A stretch of 64,000 bases of DNA from Rosa chinensis (Eukaryota > Streptophyta > Magnoliopsida > Rosales > Rosaceae): positions 17,906,001 to 17,970,000 of the forward strand of contig NC_037090.1 of assembly GCF_002994745.2 (NCBI RefSeq), given 5' to 3'. This document shows, piece after piece, positions 1 to 11,756 of this stretch. The translations under genes were made by a program, and so were the position numbers. The notes beneath the pieces were generated by a model that was not told the DNA's origin, did not search any database, and saw only the letters and a list, made by a program, of their open reading frames with translations. The number at the start of each line of letters is the position of its first letter. Within the stretch, counting starts at the first letter, position 1.

Positions 1-997
1 CATTTTCTCTCACACTTTCCTGAGGGAGAGAAAGAAGAAGAAGAAGACCTTTTCTCATTTTTGCTCTGTTTTCCACCTTACTGGTCTTCTTGTCACTGAA
101 AATGAGATCTAGGTAAACTCTCCATCCAGCCTATGATTTTTCTCACATATTTTTGGTTCAATCTTTGTGTTGAATTGTACCAACATTAGAGAATAAAGTG
201 GCATTCTCTGTGGGAGATCCTTAAGAGCATCTATAGGATTTCGGTTTCGCCCAGCTTGTTCCTGGAACCGAAAATCTCACTAATTCTGGGATTACTAGGT
301 TTGAGCTGATCAGCTCTACCTCAAATTTGTGATGTTTGCTTTTCTTTTCAGCTCAATTTTGGATTTTTACAAAGGTTGTGGGTTTTGTTTGAAAGATCTG
401 TTTTACTGAGGTGGTTTTGGTATGATGTGAGAGTTGAACAGGGTAGGACTGGTTCTGCTCTGTGTTAGCTCAAAAGTGTGGCTTCTACCTGCTATTCTCT
501 ACTGACATTTCTCTAATTTGCCTGAATTTTTCTATATGGCAGGTGATTCCATGAAATGGGGACGAGAGTGATGAAGATTTACAGAGCTTGATGATTTTGG
601 TGAACTAGGTAGGAATTGAGATTTAGCTTAGAACTGGGTCTATACATGTGTTTTCTCAATCTCTCTCCTGAAGTTTTCTCAAAATTGCCTTTGTTTTTTC
701 TATGGCAGATAATTCCAAAAATGGGGTTACGAGTGATGAAGAACCCCACAGCTTGATGTTTTTGATGAGCTGGGTAGGTGTTTGTTGTGATTTATCTCTA
801 CTTTTTGGTCTCTACCTGTGTTCTCTCTCCTGAAATTTCTCAAATTTTGCTTTTTTTATTTATTATTTTTTTTTTTTTTTAAATTTCCTATATGGCAGGT
901 AATTCTAAAGCTTGATTTCACTGAAATCAGTGAGCTGAGGAAGACCTAGAAGCCGAAGGCAGAGGAAATCTAAAATTTTAAGATCCCTCAGTCAGGG
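1..997 (+). promoter_or_regulatory. Promoter-proximal region and 5' leader of the ROS1-type gene
   Basis: No long ORF is present. The stretch starts with a CT/GA-rich tract and carries several good splice-like junctions (for example TATGGCAG followed by GT- or AT-starting segments, and GTAGG donors), so the leader is probably spliced. It ends at the ATG at 998. The transcription start cannot be placed from sequence alone. Short upstream ATGs exist, for example in the segment starting at 543. Confidence 0.5.
543..955 (+). repeat. Threefold exon-like repeat in the ROS1 leader
   Basis: Three related segments begin right after a pyrimidine tract plus TATGGCAG-type acceptor: 543-608, 709-773 and 899-about 955. 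Units 1 and 2 share a core (ATTCC, ATGGGG, GAGTGATGAAGA, CAGCTTGATG, TGA(A/G)CT) and both end at a GTAGG donor. Unit 3 is shorter and more diverged (ATTC, AGCTTGAT, GTGAGCTGAGG). The pyrimidine stretches before each unit (TCTCTCCTGAA, TTTCTCAAA) are also alike. The spacing is about 165-190 bp, so a whole acceptor-exon-donor cassette seems to have been copied. Confidence 0.6.
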
Positions 998-3900
998 ATG
1001 GATATGAATGAACAGAGAAAAGATGCCTTCCAAGACTGGGCTTCTTGCATTGCTCCAACAACTCCTTACAGGCCTATTCTCCCAAAACCACCTCAAGAAC
1101 ATAAACACCATGAATTTTTTATGCCCCCAAATAAATTCCCGTTTGCTTTACCAGCCAATGAAGGGAATAATGGAGCTGGACCTGTTGGTGCCGGCAACAC
1201 ACTCGAGATGTCGAGAGAGGTTCCTTGTATAGATCTCCTGGCCCTTGCCCATGCCGCCTCTAGCGCAGCTGATAATAATGCTGTCATGCATGGAGAACCT
1301 CAGTGTAAGTTGCAAGACAATTTTAAGTTGCTCATCATTTTCATGTAGCGGTTTTACTATCTTCTACTTGAGCAAAGCATTTTAAACACACTCACTTACC
1401 AAATTAAAGAAGAGGGGAATGTAAATACTAAATACTGATACTGGAACATGAAATACACTATAAATCAATAAATTTGAAGCATGTTGTTTTTGTTACCTCT
1501 CTGGTCTGAAATGAGAATGTTGCTATGCAGATGATGTTCCCTTTCCTCACCACCTTCCTTATGATCTAAATTCACTACCCGAGACCACCTATGGCCAATT
1601 TGCACCCATAACACCAGAGAAGGCAAGCTCAAATGCGGATCATAGAAAAGACCAGCAAATTGAAGAGCAGATGAATGCTGGTGCTACCACATTTGAAATC
1701 TTTGAGCTGGGAAATAATAAAGATGTTGCAAACCCTGCTACAGATTCTTCACATGCTACTTTTTCCACACAAGTCCAGGAGAATCAGACACAGCTCCAGG
1801 ATAATCACATCATCAAGGAAGGGAATGATAGCATTGACTTGAATAAGACACCGCAGCTGAAACAAAGGAGGAGAAAGCACAGGCCCAAGGTTATTAGAGA
1901 AGGCAAGCCAAAACCACTGCCGAAACCTCCTACTACTAAGGAAACTCCAGCCAGAAGAAAGTATGTAAGGAAGAATGCACTAGACAAAAATGCAACTCCT
2001 CCCCCACCAAAGGAACTTGGGGAGTGTACCGATTCAAATAATCTGAAGTCCACGAAGAGATCATGCAGAAGGGTGTTAAATTATGACATGGAAGAACCAG
2101 GAGATGATATATCCTCCTGCAGATCTTTCAATTCAGGTTCGGACTCTCAGATGCGTAATTTTTGCACCAATGGAGTTGCATCAAAATCAACTGTGCAGCT
2201 CAGAAATGGAATTAATTCAATGGTAGATAACACTCGGATGGAGTTAGCCCATGAACTTGTTCTTTCTACAAATCAATGGCTGAAAGAACACTTGTCACTG
2301 CCTGAACAACAATCTCCAGCCACACCGTGTCCTGCCAGAAATAGTTCCGTGCAGCCTAGAGAGTATGTTGATTGCCAACAAGACACTGCAGAAGGAAAAG
2401 CAAGAGTGAGTGCTCAAATCTGTCACAAAAATGCTGTACAAACCATGTTGGATGGTGACACTAGATCCTCTTCACCAAGGCCAAATGACTCCAACTGCAG
2501 CTCATCCATGATTCTGACACAAGAAAATGAACTGAAGGGATCCAAGCGAAAATATTATAATGCTGTTCAGCAGACAGATCCTAGTACCCGAAATTTACTT
2601 GGGGTTCACTACAATAATATGCCAGCATATGACAACATGATGTCTTATATGCATTTTCCATACATATACAAGAAGAAGAGGACTGATAAGGCATATACTT
2701 CTATCATATCAAGCACATCATGTCGTGTGACTATGGCAGAAAATGTTTGGAGACAATCAAAACTGCAAGCTGTTGAGTCTATCCTGCCTTCGTACCAGAC
2801 GCAGAGTTCAAAAAAGAGAAGATCAAAAGCTCCTACACGGGTTCGTGACTTGGCTTCTCTAATTAGAACACCAGAGCACATTCTGCACCAGAGTACCTGT
2901 CTCACCAAACCACCAGCTGATGGTAATGGGCAAAGACCTATGAACTGTAACTCAACTCAGACATGCATGGATGCCCTAGTCACTGACGTGGGTGCCACAC
3001 TCGCAAAGAAAAAGAGAACAAAGAGAAGTTCTGTTACCAGTTCACACCGAAGTATTGTGCTATACAAGAACCAACCATTTGTTCCCGGATCATCAGGTAT
3101 GCCGACGAAATTATGTTTCAATGCAAGTTGTTACCCATTCTGGCAATTGAAATTTACTTGTCATTAATTGCAGGTGTTCCACCAGAAGTAGCATGCACAC
3201 AAATTCTTTCCGTTGATGCTATTACTGATCAATTAAAATGTTTGAACTTAAATAGAGAGAACAGCAAATTTGCATATCAGGGGTATAATGTTGTCTATAA
3301 TACACAAAAGCAAGAGAACAATGCTTTGGTTCTTTATAGAAGAGATGGCACTGTTGTACCATTTGAGGGGGCTTTTGATCCTATCAAGAAACGTCGGCCA
3401 CGACCTAAAGTTGACCTTGATGAAGAGACGGATAAAGTATGGAAGCTGCTGATGGATAACATAAACAGTGAAGGCGTTGATGGAACGGATGAACAGAAAG
3501 CAAAATGGTGGGAAGAAGAGCGTAGAGTGTTCCAAGGTCGCGCAGACTCTTTTATCGCACGAATGCATCTTGTGCAAGGTACATAGCTTTTAATTCTAAT
3601 CTCTAAATTATCTGCAAGGAAATTTATATTGAACAAGTTATTAGAGTTTAGTTGATAATGACATTATGATCAGCTAGCTCGACGATGCACTATTAGTGAC
3701 ATGCATTAACAATTTTGAGCAATCATACAAAACACACCACATGTAGTTGCCGGAGGGAGCTATGATGTATTTCAAAATATCTTTCATTAAGTCTCACAGA
3801 GGCTAACCACACTCACCTTCATCTTATGCTAGTTGGGCACCACCCAAATGGTGCCATTCTTAAATGAGTTGGGCACTATTTAATTTCTACTAAAACATAA

Positions 3901-6900
3901 AAGCTAATGATGAAAGCAATGCAAAAGACACTGCAAATTGAAATGACTACTTGGTAAGGAAGAGAAACACATACTTCATCAGACAATAATAAAGAGCAAG
4001 AATTACACTGTTTTCAACCTCAACCTTATCTAATGCAATGCATTCCAATGTAGTGCAGGCTACTGGATAAAATAAAAATCAAAATAAAAACAATTATTTG
4101 TTCTATTATGCGAATCTGAAGTACCCTGGGAAGTCCTCAACATGTATGCACAAATTGAATACTTTAGTTTCATATATAGATAGTTACAATTTTATATAAT
4201 AGTATTATTTTATTTCCACAGGAGATAGACGCTTCTCTCCATGGAAAGGATCAGTTGTGGACTCAGTGGTTGGAGTTTTCCTGACTCAAAATGTGTCAGA
4301 TCATCTGTCTAGGTGAATACTTTTTCTACATATAATAGAGATTTGAAATTAGACAAAGCTTAACTGGGAAACTTACCTAATTTCCTCCTTTATGTTTTTG
4401 CAGCTCTGCATTCATGTCGCTCGCAGCACGTTTTCCCCTGAAGTCAGTGAGCAACCAAAATGCATCTGATGAAAAAGTTGCAGGCTTAGCAGTAGATGAA
4501 CCAGAAGTGTGCATTAGTGAGATTTCAAACCAGCCACTCTGTGATTCTAGTTCCGTAACATTCCATGACACTGAGCATAGTGAAGAAAAAGTTGTCAACA
4601 GCAATGAGAACACAGAAACCACTAGTGAGGGAGTTATCTCTACAAATGAACCCGACTGCAAGCTTTCACATTCATTGGCCAACAGGTCCACCACCATAAA
4701 CCCAAGAACAGCATCAGAATGTTGCATAGAGGAAGACTTGAGAACAGGATATGATATAGTTTCATCTCAAAATTCTGTGGATTCTTCAACTTCTCACACT
4801 GTGGAAAAAACAGGATCATGTGAGAGCAACTCAGAGACAGAGGAGACGCCTAATACATGTCAAAACGGCAGTTTGGACCATTCCACTTCGTTTTTACAGA
4901 AGGCCGAAGTCTACAGTCTCAAAACCAGCCATATGTCTTCTCATGACAATTTGAATTGTGAACTTTATGAACCCATATGCATGCAGCATGATGACCAAAG
5001 AAGATATATAGACAGGGGAGGAGCATCCCAGGACCCTTCCAATAATTTTTGTTTGCATATTACCTCCAACCCAGAAGTAGTGCAAGTTGAGTGCTCTGAG
5101 TTGTTCGAAGAGGTAATCCAATCTTCTAATATTTCCAAGAACAAATATGAAGACAGTCTGGGGGAACAGAGTGTGCTAACAGCAGAATCTGCGAGTCAAG
5201 ATACAATAAGTAATAAGCTTACTGTGAATGATCAAGATGCACAGAGATGTTTCAATGAATCATGCAATTGCATTGAGGGAAAAAATAACTTGGTTCAGTC
5301 TCAATTCAGGGTGGGTGGGAACCCGAATAAGGTTGATGTACCTGCTGAGGAGCATAAAAATAAGATTCAGCAAAATTGCAACATTTCTCGTGAGACCACA
5401 GATATTATGCATAAGGGACCAGAGTCAGATTTAAGCTTCAACGAGGTCAGTAAGGTGGATGCTGCTACCTCAAAGACAAAGAACAGAAGACCTGGAAAAG
5501 AGAAAAAGCAGCAGGACTGGGACAAATTAAGAGAACGAGCAGAACCAAATGGAAGAAAAAGGGAGAAAACAGCAAATACAATGGATTCAGTGGACTGGGA
5601 AGCTGTAAGAACTGCAAATGTAAATGACATTGCCCAAACTATCAAAGAGAGGGGGATGAATAATATGCTCGCGGAAAGAATCAAGGTAACTACAGTGTAA
5701 AAAGATAATTCTCAAATTCATTTACCTATGCACCAGACACAGCAACATGATTGAGACATTTGTGCAGGAATTCCTTAACCGACTGGTTAGAGAACACGGG
5801 AGCGTTGATCTTGAATGGTTGAGAGATGTTCCACCTGACCAAGCAAAGTAAGCCCACAGAATTAATACAGGCCAAGTTTCTAATTATGAAAACTAAAGTC
5901 TAGAACTTAATTACTCGCTTGCACGTCTTATCAATTGCCATGGCTATGCTCCTAAAGTAGTAAAAACGTGCATCAAGCCTCTGTGGTTTGCATTCCAAAT
6001 ATGTGTGACATATGCCTATGCCTGTAGAGAGTATCTGCTAAGCTTCCGAGGACTGGGTCTAAAAAGCGTGGAGTGTGTGAGGCTTTTGACACTTCATCAT
6101 CTTGCTTTTCCGGTGAGTATCTATATATATTAAGTATGTCTGAATAATAGATGCAGCACATATCAACATATATCATTTCATCTTTGAAGGTCGATACAAA
6201 TGTTGGACGTATTGCTGTACGGCTGGGATGGGTACCCCTTCAGCCCTTGCCCGAGTCACTGCAGTTGCATCTTCTAGAACTGTTAGTATTATGAGCCTCC
6301 ATGTCACTAATGGAAATCATTTCCACATAGACCAATATATTACTAATGCTTCTGTCTTTCATAGGTACCCAGTGCTGGAATCCATACAAAAGTACTTGTG
6401 GCCAAGACTTTGCAAGCTTGACCAAAGAACCTTGTAAGTACAATTCACATTCTTTGCACCGATACACTCTAGAGTGTTTATATAAACGATCTTGCAGAGT
6501 CCAAAAACAAAGTTTGGTCTTTGATAAATCAAATACCAATAGGCTAAACCCTTTCGATATTTGCTAACAGGTATGAGCTGCACTACCAGATGATAACATT
6601 TGGAAAGGCATGTTTTCTTGTCTCACGATATATATGAAGTGATTTCATCTTTCTTACCACAGGCTTAGAATTGATAAAATGGCATTGATTGATGCAGGTC
6701 TTCTGCACAAAAAGCAAACCGAATTGCAATGCATGTCCAATGAGAGGAGAATGTAGGCATTTTGCAAGTGCATTTGCAAGGTTTGTATACTAACTCTTCA
6801 CCTTTGCATTTAAAGTCACAAACTCCCATCATCCCCAATAAGAGAACATCCTGATGAGTAAAAATAGTCATAAAGAAATAAATGGTTAAAATTTCGTTAC

Positions 6901-9849
6901 AACACATGGATGACGTATAACAATTATAACTTTGCTTTATCAACATATGAAATAAAAAAACATAATTAGTTCAAGAAAAAAGAGGACAGGGTTTGTGAAT
7001 CATATTGTTATGTAATCAAAGGCCCATTATTGGGTATTTACCAACCCACAGTCTAGTGAAAACTATGGACAGGGAACACCGAATATCGTAGGCTGTTAAC
7101 CTGCCAAGTAATAATCCTCATAAAACCTACTTTACAGCTATTTTATTTGACAGATTTACTAACAACATTTATTGATGCAGTGCAAGACTTGCCTTGCCAG
7201 GGCCCGAGGAGAAAAGTTTAGTGAGCGCAACTGAAGACAGAAATACCTATCAAAACCCTGGTGAGATCAACAATGGAATGCCTTTGCCTCTCCCTCTCCC
7301 TCATCCTCACCGAACAGAACAGTTGGAAGCAAACCAGCAACTTGCAGCAAGCCAACAATCAGAACCAAAGTCTACCCTAGGTTATTGTGAACCAATTATT
7401 GAAGAACCAGCTACGCCAGAGCCAGAGTGCACACAGATAGTAGAGGACATTGAGGACTTCTATGAGGACCCAGATGAAATTCCTACAATTAAACTTAACA
7501 TGGAACAGTTCACTCAGAACTTGCAAAATTATATGCAACAAAACATGGAACTTCAACAAGGAGAAATGTCAAAGGCTTTAGTTGCTCTAACACCAGATGC
7601 TGCATCTCTTCCTACACCAAAGCTTAAGAATGTGAGCCGACTACGAACTGAGCACCAAGTGTAAGTATGCACTGACGTCACTCCAATTATTTCAAGAAAA
7701 TTAGAACCATGTCTAACGATTGAAGCCTAGAATCACATCGAATGAAAATTTAAAATCTAGTATTTCAAAGTAAACAAGATTTGGTTTAGAAAAAAGGCTC
7801 CATAGTTTTGTAGACCATGATATTACTATGATGGTATCACTTAACAATGAGCCTAGCTTTTCTGTGTTACTAATTCTTGTTGTTCATAATGCAGCTATGA
7901 ACTTCCTGATTCACACCCTCTTCTAGATCGGGTAAGTAATATCTACAGCTAAATCTCATGTTTAAGGGGAGTGACTTTGGCACTCCACTTTGTCACTTGG
8001 ACTCCAGAGTGCAAGTGGTAAAATATATGGGAAAGTGGAGTGCCAAAATCATGGCTAAGTATCATTTTTCAATTCCTATTTTTATTTTGGCCAAGTACTC
8101 CAAAATTTAATCCCAAATCTGTCTTTGTGCCTAATACAGTTGGGGTTGGATAAGCGAGAACCTGATGATCCATGCAATTACCTTTTGGCCATTTGGACAC
8201 CAGGTAAGCAATTACCTTTTGGCCAAACTATATTGAAATTCTTATTATGGCAATCAATTTTCCTATTTGCCCCCACTGTTTCCAGCCCTCTTTTGAGTAA
8301 TTTAGCCTAGAGCCATCTTCCGAAGTGGGAACCCGTAAGAACAGTCCCAAGTGTGACAATGGGTACTATTATTGTTTGTACCACTAAGAAACTGGTTTAA
8401 GATATGCCCCCTCAGAAGGTGGACCTGCCTGAAGCTAATTATTTTATATTCTTTCCATAAGTTCAACAGTCAAATTCAACTAATTTACCTGTTTGTCCAT
8501 GCCAGGTGAAACAGCAAACTCCATTCAACCACCAGAGAATAGGTGTAGTTCTCAAGAATTTGGCAAATTGTGTGATGATAAGGAATGTTTCCAATGCAAT
8601 AGTGCACGGGAAGCATATTCACAAACAGTTCGAGGGACTCTCTTGGTAAGAATATGTCTAATCAAACTAAAACTTACTATCATAGCCATGTATAACTGTT
8701 ACCGCCACTAATGACTATAAACATAGCAAAAGTAAGATGATGAAACACCAGTAACACCAATATAAGATGACGACAATAACGAATTACTATGCTCGAAATA
8801 ATCATGGACAGATACCATGCCGAACAGCAATGAGAGGGAGCTTCCCACTTAACGGCACCTACTTTCAAGTTAATGAGGTGAGATACAATCTAACTAGGAT
8901 CAACTTACTTCTCTTCACATCTTAAGCCATCTGTTTCAAGTTTGGGGATATTGATTACATATGATGTCCGATGCAGGTGTTTGCTGATCATGATTCAAGC
9001 CTTGAGCCTCTTGATGTTCCAAGAGGCTGGTTGTGGAATCTGAATAGGAGGACTGTGTACTTTGGAACCTCAATACCAACAATATTCAAAGGTAAAGATT
9101 GTAAAACTTTACTCTTGAAATTCTGACTACTGATTCAACCGATACAACTGGAACTTAGAATGTGCTTCTTCTTACCAGGGTTAACAACACCAGAAATTCA
9201 ACATTGCTTTTGGAGAGGTATGAAATTATGTTGCTTCCCTATTTCCCATGACATCCTGGCAAATTTATTAGTGTTCATTGGTAACTTGTATGCACATTCT
9301 CCCCTATGAATATAGGATATAGTTATCTCTTCACATATTCAAAACCTTAAACTTGCAAGGGATGCAAAACCTACTTCCCTTGTAACATATTACCCTAAGA
9401 GCTAGGGATATTTGAAATATTTTCCTTCTGAATAATTCCTGAGACGTGGCTCTTGTACTAGCATTCTGTAGGTTCGTAGCAAAAATGTACAGAATGAACA
9501 TTACAAGGATTTTTTGGTATCTTACATGAATCTATTTACTTCTTCAAATATTACTGCAGTACTTTTCACCTAGTGTAAGAATGAAATTTTGACACTAGCA
9601 TAGCAAATGTTTTCTATTTCACCTTTTATTGGACTTTGTTTTTGTGTCACAAATTGCCTCTAGCAAGTTCTTCAGCAACCTATGGCCAAAATAAAGTATG
9701 TGTTTGCTAAAGAGTTCTTCAATCGATGTGCAGGATTTGTGTGCGTGAGGGGGTTTGATCAGAAATCAAGGGGTCCGCGTCCTTTAATGGCCCGGTTGCA
9801 CTTCCCAGCCAGCAGGTTGGCCAAACCAAAAGACAAGAAAGAGGAGTAG
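998..9849 (+). CDS. ROS1: ROS1/DML-type 5-methylcytosine DNA glycosylase
   Basis: Bifunctional DNA glycosylase/lyase that cuts out 5-methylcytosine in the nucleus for active demethylation. Joined exons: 998-1304, 1531-3096, 3174-3578, 4222-4312, 4404-5685, 5768-5847, 6028-6112, 6190-6281, 6365-6433, 6571-6607, 6698-6780, 7181-7660, 7895-7931, 8140-8203, 8506-8645, 8812-8877, 8977-9091, 9179-9217, 9734-9849. This is 5,154 nt, or 1,717 codons, with phase kept throughout. Visible features: a Lys/Arg-rich region near residue 212; domain A with INSEGVDG and HLVQGDRRFSPWKGSVVDSV; helix-hairpin-helix GLGLKSVE with Lys1256; catalytic Asp1274 in VDTNVGRI; a 4Fe-4S cluster C-x6-C-x2-C-x5-C at Cys1341, 1348, 1351 and 1357; and the C-terminal domain ending RLHFPASRLAK. 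The N-terminal DLLALA motif and the INSEGVDG wording fit ROS1/DML1 better than DME. The protein is longer than Arabidopsis ROS1 because the linkers are longer. The intron after exon 10 starts with GC. No frame break was seen. Confidence 0.95.
6608..6697 (+). other. GC-AG intron in the ROS1 glycosylase domain
   Basis: After the codons for ITFGK the next bases are GCATGT. The following exon (VFCTKSKPNC) starts after TGATGCAG at 6697. Only a GC donor at 6608 keeps the frame. The nearby GT at 6611 would shift it and destroy the Fe-S cluster region. AAG before the junction fits the strong exon-side match typical of GC donors. Confidence 0.75.
7971..8050. repeat. Small foldback repeat in ROS1 intron 13
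   Basis: TTTGGCACTCCACTTT at 7976-7991 is perfectly inverted at 8032-8047, separated by 40 bp. Similarity continues weakly outside (GTGAC against ATGAT). The size and place fit a very small MITE-like foldback. No target duplication was established. Confidence 0.55.
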
Positions 9850-10439
9850 CCATCCAAAAATTTTCAAAGAAGCGTGTCTAAAGAGCACCACAGAATCAAG
9901 ATCGAGTGGCAGCTGATTCAGCTATTGTAAATCGGCTCGTTGAGAATAGAAAAAAAAAAAGGGTAGTTTAGTTTAAGTTGTATCCTCACATGACTAAGAG
10001 GGATTTAGCCAATTTGTAAAACAGCCAGCATAATCAATAGATGCCATGCAGTTTTAACATAATTGCTATTTGCTTTGGGCAAAATTACTGAAGATTGTAA
10101 GCTTAATAGATAGAAGGTAGTGCAGGGAGAGCAAATACAGTGCACAAAAATTTCTTCTGCTATTCTGAAAGTAATAAAAAGCTCATAGCATTTCCCACAC
10201 ACTTTCCTTCCTATTCATGCATACACGCAAACATGTACTATCTGTGAATGAAAATCCCTCAGAACTTCAAATGAGAATTGTGCTATTCGCGACGCACTTT
10301 CGCCAGAATTATACAGACAAACTCTTCACACAGACTCAAATTGAGCAAACCAACAAAGATATCAATAGCAACATCACTGGCCTCACCGAAATTTCAAATA
10401 AGCAAATTCCGATTATGATAAAATAAGATAGAGGTGTAC
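9850..10439. other. ROS1 3' UTR and spacer
   Basis: The stop codon is followed by ordinary AT-rich sequence. An A-run lies near 9950-9960, and TTGTAA-type sequences near 9925 and 10015 could be 3'-end signals. No coding pattern was seen on either strand beyond short chance ORFs. The part from about 10230 may be the 3' part of the small minus-strand candidate gene. Confidence 0.4.
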
Positions 10440-10743
10440 CTTTGAATTTGTATGGTGCTTCCGATCTGCGAAGCCTGCGAGAGCTGAACCGTCTTCAGGC
10501 GCAGATGAGAGAGAGAGATAAAGCAGAAATCGATTTAATCGAAAATGAATAAGGAAATTTCAAGATGCAAAAGCTGAATACTGAATCAAATTCAGCAGCA
10601 GAAAGATGAGAAAACCTAAATCGAAGCATACCTCTGGACTTTCGAATTGCTTGTGAGCTCGTTCGCCGAGGGCGAGAGAGACGCTCTCCGGTTTCAGATG
10701 CAGAATCGAACATCTCAGATTCACAAGAAGAAAATGGATCCAA
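10440..10743 (-). CDS. Candidate short spliced gene, function unknown
   Basis: Not recognised. Reading the - strand, an ATG at 10743 opens a Ser/Arg-rich frame (MDPFSSCESEMFDS...). It reaches a GTATGC donor after 10632, giving 112 nt. A CTCTCGCAG acceptor then gives a second exon 10474-10440 (35 nt), which restores phase and ends AAG before GTACAC. This makes 49 codons. One possible third exon starts after TTTTCATTCACAG (around 10247) and stops soon after, but this is uncertain. A GA/CT tract and a CACGTG G-box lie just upstream, which suits a real promoter. The alternative is a noncoding transcript. Confidence 0.35.
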
Positions 10744-10995
10744 CCGCAGAGAGAGAGAGAGAGGGGCTTTACCGCCAGTTTCCTTTTTTATTTCCCTCCT
10801 AAAATGAATCTGTTTCCTTTTGGTTTCCCTCCTGATTTAATCTTCTTCTTTTTTCGATTTTGGGTCACGTGTCGGGTTGTGGGCCGTGTGTGGTTGGAGC
10901 GGTCTTAAATCTCTAAATGAATTCCGGGTGTGTGCGTGTACATGTGCAGGAGAAATTCTATTCTTGAGATCTCAAAATTGTATATATTAACTTTT
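10744..10995 (-). promoter_or_regulatory. Probable promoter of the small minus-strand gene, with G-box
   Basis: A (GA)n tract at about 10747-10764 reads as a CT-rich leader on the - strand. A palindromic CACGTG G-box/ABRE core sits at 10866-10871, about 125 bp upstream of the ATG. Nothing coding was seen. Confidence 0.35.
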
Positions 10996-11005
10996 ACATG
11001 GCAAA

Positions 11006-11231
11006 CCACGTGGTGTGGTGTGTTGGTCGAACGGTCTAGTCTGAAATCCCTAGGTCTAGCATTCGAATCCCACCTCCATCATGTGGCCAACAGATTTGAG
11101 GTTTGGGTTCGTGCGTCTGCGGTGTAGTGGATTAGTCTGGCTTTCGCCGCAATGTCGGTGCAGGTGTCCTGGCGCTGGGATACCACTGCATGGGTGTGTG
11201 AGTTACTAACAGCTAACTACCCGATCAATTA
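11006..11231 (+). mobile_element. tRNA-derived SINE with a 10-bp target-site duplication
   Basis: The 226-bp unit is bounded by the perfect direct repeat ACATGGCAAA at 10996-11005 and 11232-11241. The head resembles a tRNA promoter: GTTGGTCGAACGG as an A-box-like part and CATTCGAATCC as a B-box. The tail ends GCTAACTACCCGATCAATTA. The same 3' end occurs again at 34606-34669, with a poly(A) tail and one mismatch over about 49 bp, which shows that this is a repeat family. Confidence 0.8.
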
Positions 11232-11386
11232 ACATGGCAAATGCTTGATTTCATATTTTTAACATGTCTTTAAATTAATTAATTTCTTTTAAGAAAAACA
11301 ATTAACATAGATTATAATTAAAGTCAATACTCATCTACTTCTAGCTGTCTCTTAGTTGTATTCCATCGTCATTTTTTTTTTCTCCC

Positions 11387-11756
11387 TTAGAAATTCATCT
11401 TACCGGCAATAATAATAAAAAAAAAATTCATAGTGTTCTTCGGATGCTTTGCTTTCTTTTGATCAGATTCGACACTTGACCCAAAATCCCTAGCTATCTC
11501 ATCTCTTTCCATAGCCACCACAATCTCATTCCTTATCTCTAGAGAGCCGACTTTAGGGTTCAAACCAGAGGATATCCCTTGCGCAGCACCACTCTTACTC
11601 TCCTCTAAAAAAGGAGGACCGAGGCATTTGAAATCAGGGTGTTCTAGAAGTCCACATACACAACAGAACCTCACAAATTTTTCATACTTGAATCGAAGGG
11701 TTGCAGAAACCCCCGAAAAGAATTCAAACTCGAAAAGGGGATAAGCTTGATTTACT
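11387..11756 (-). pseudogene. Zinc-knuckle (CCHC) part of a DUF4283-type retroelement gene, broken
   Basis: The - strand encodes RFKYEKFVRFCCVCG followed by LLEHPDFKC, a C-x2-C-x4-H-x4-C knuckle with the leader seen in plant DUF4283/zf-CCHC_4 gag-like proteins of LINEs. It is separated from the DUF4283 part (13135-13520) by an LTR-like insertion. The downstream sequence is polar and ends without a recognisable continuation. Confidence 0.6.

Noticed and set aside
1805..2053. Hydrophobic - strand ORF opposite ROS1 exon 2, and similar ORFs at 2645-2908 and 5367-5684
   Set aside because: Complement of Lys/Glu-rich coding sequence. No independent gene signals.
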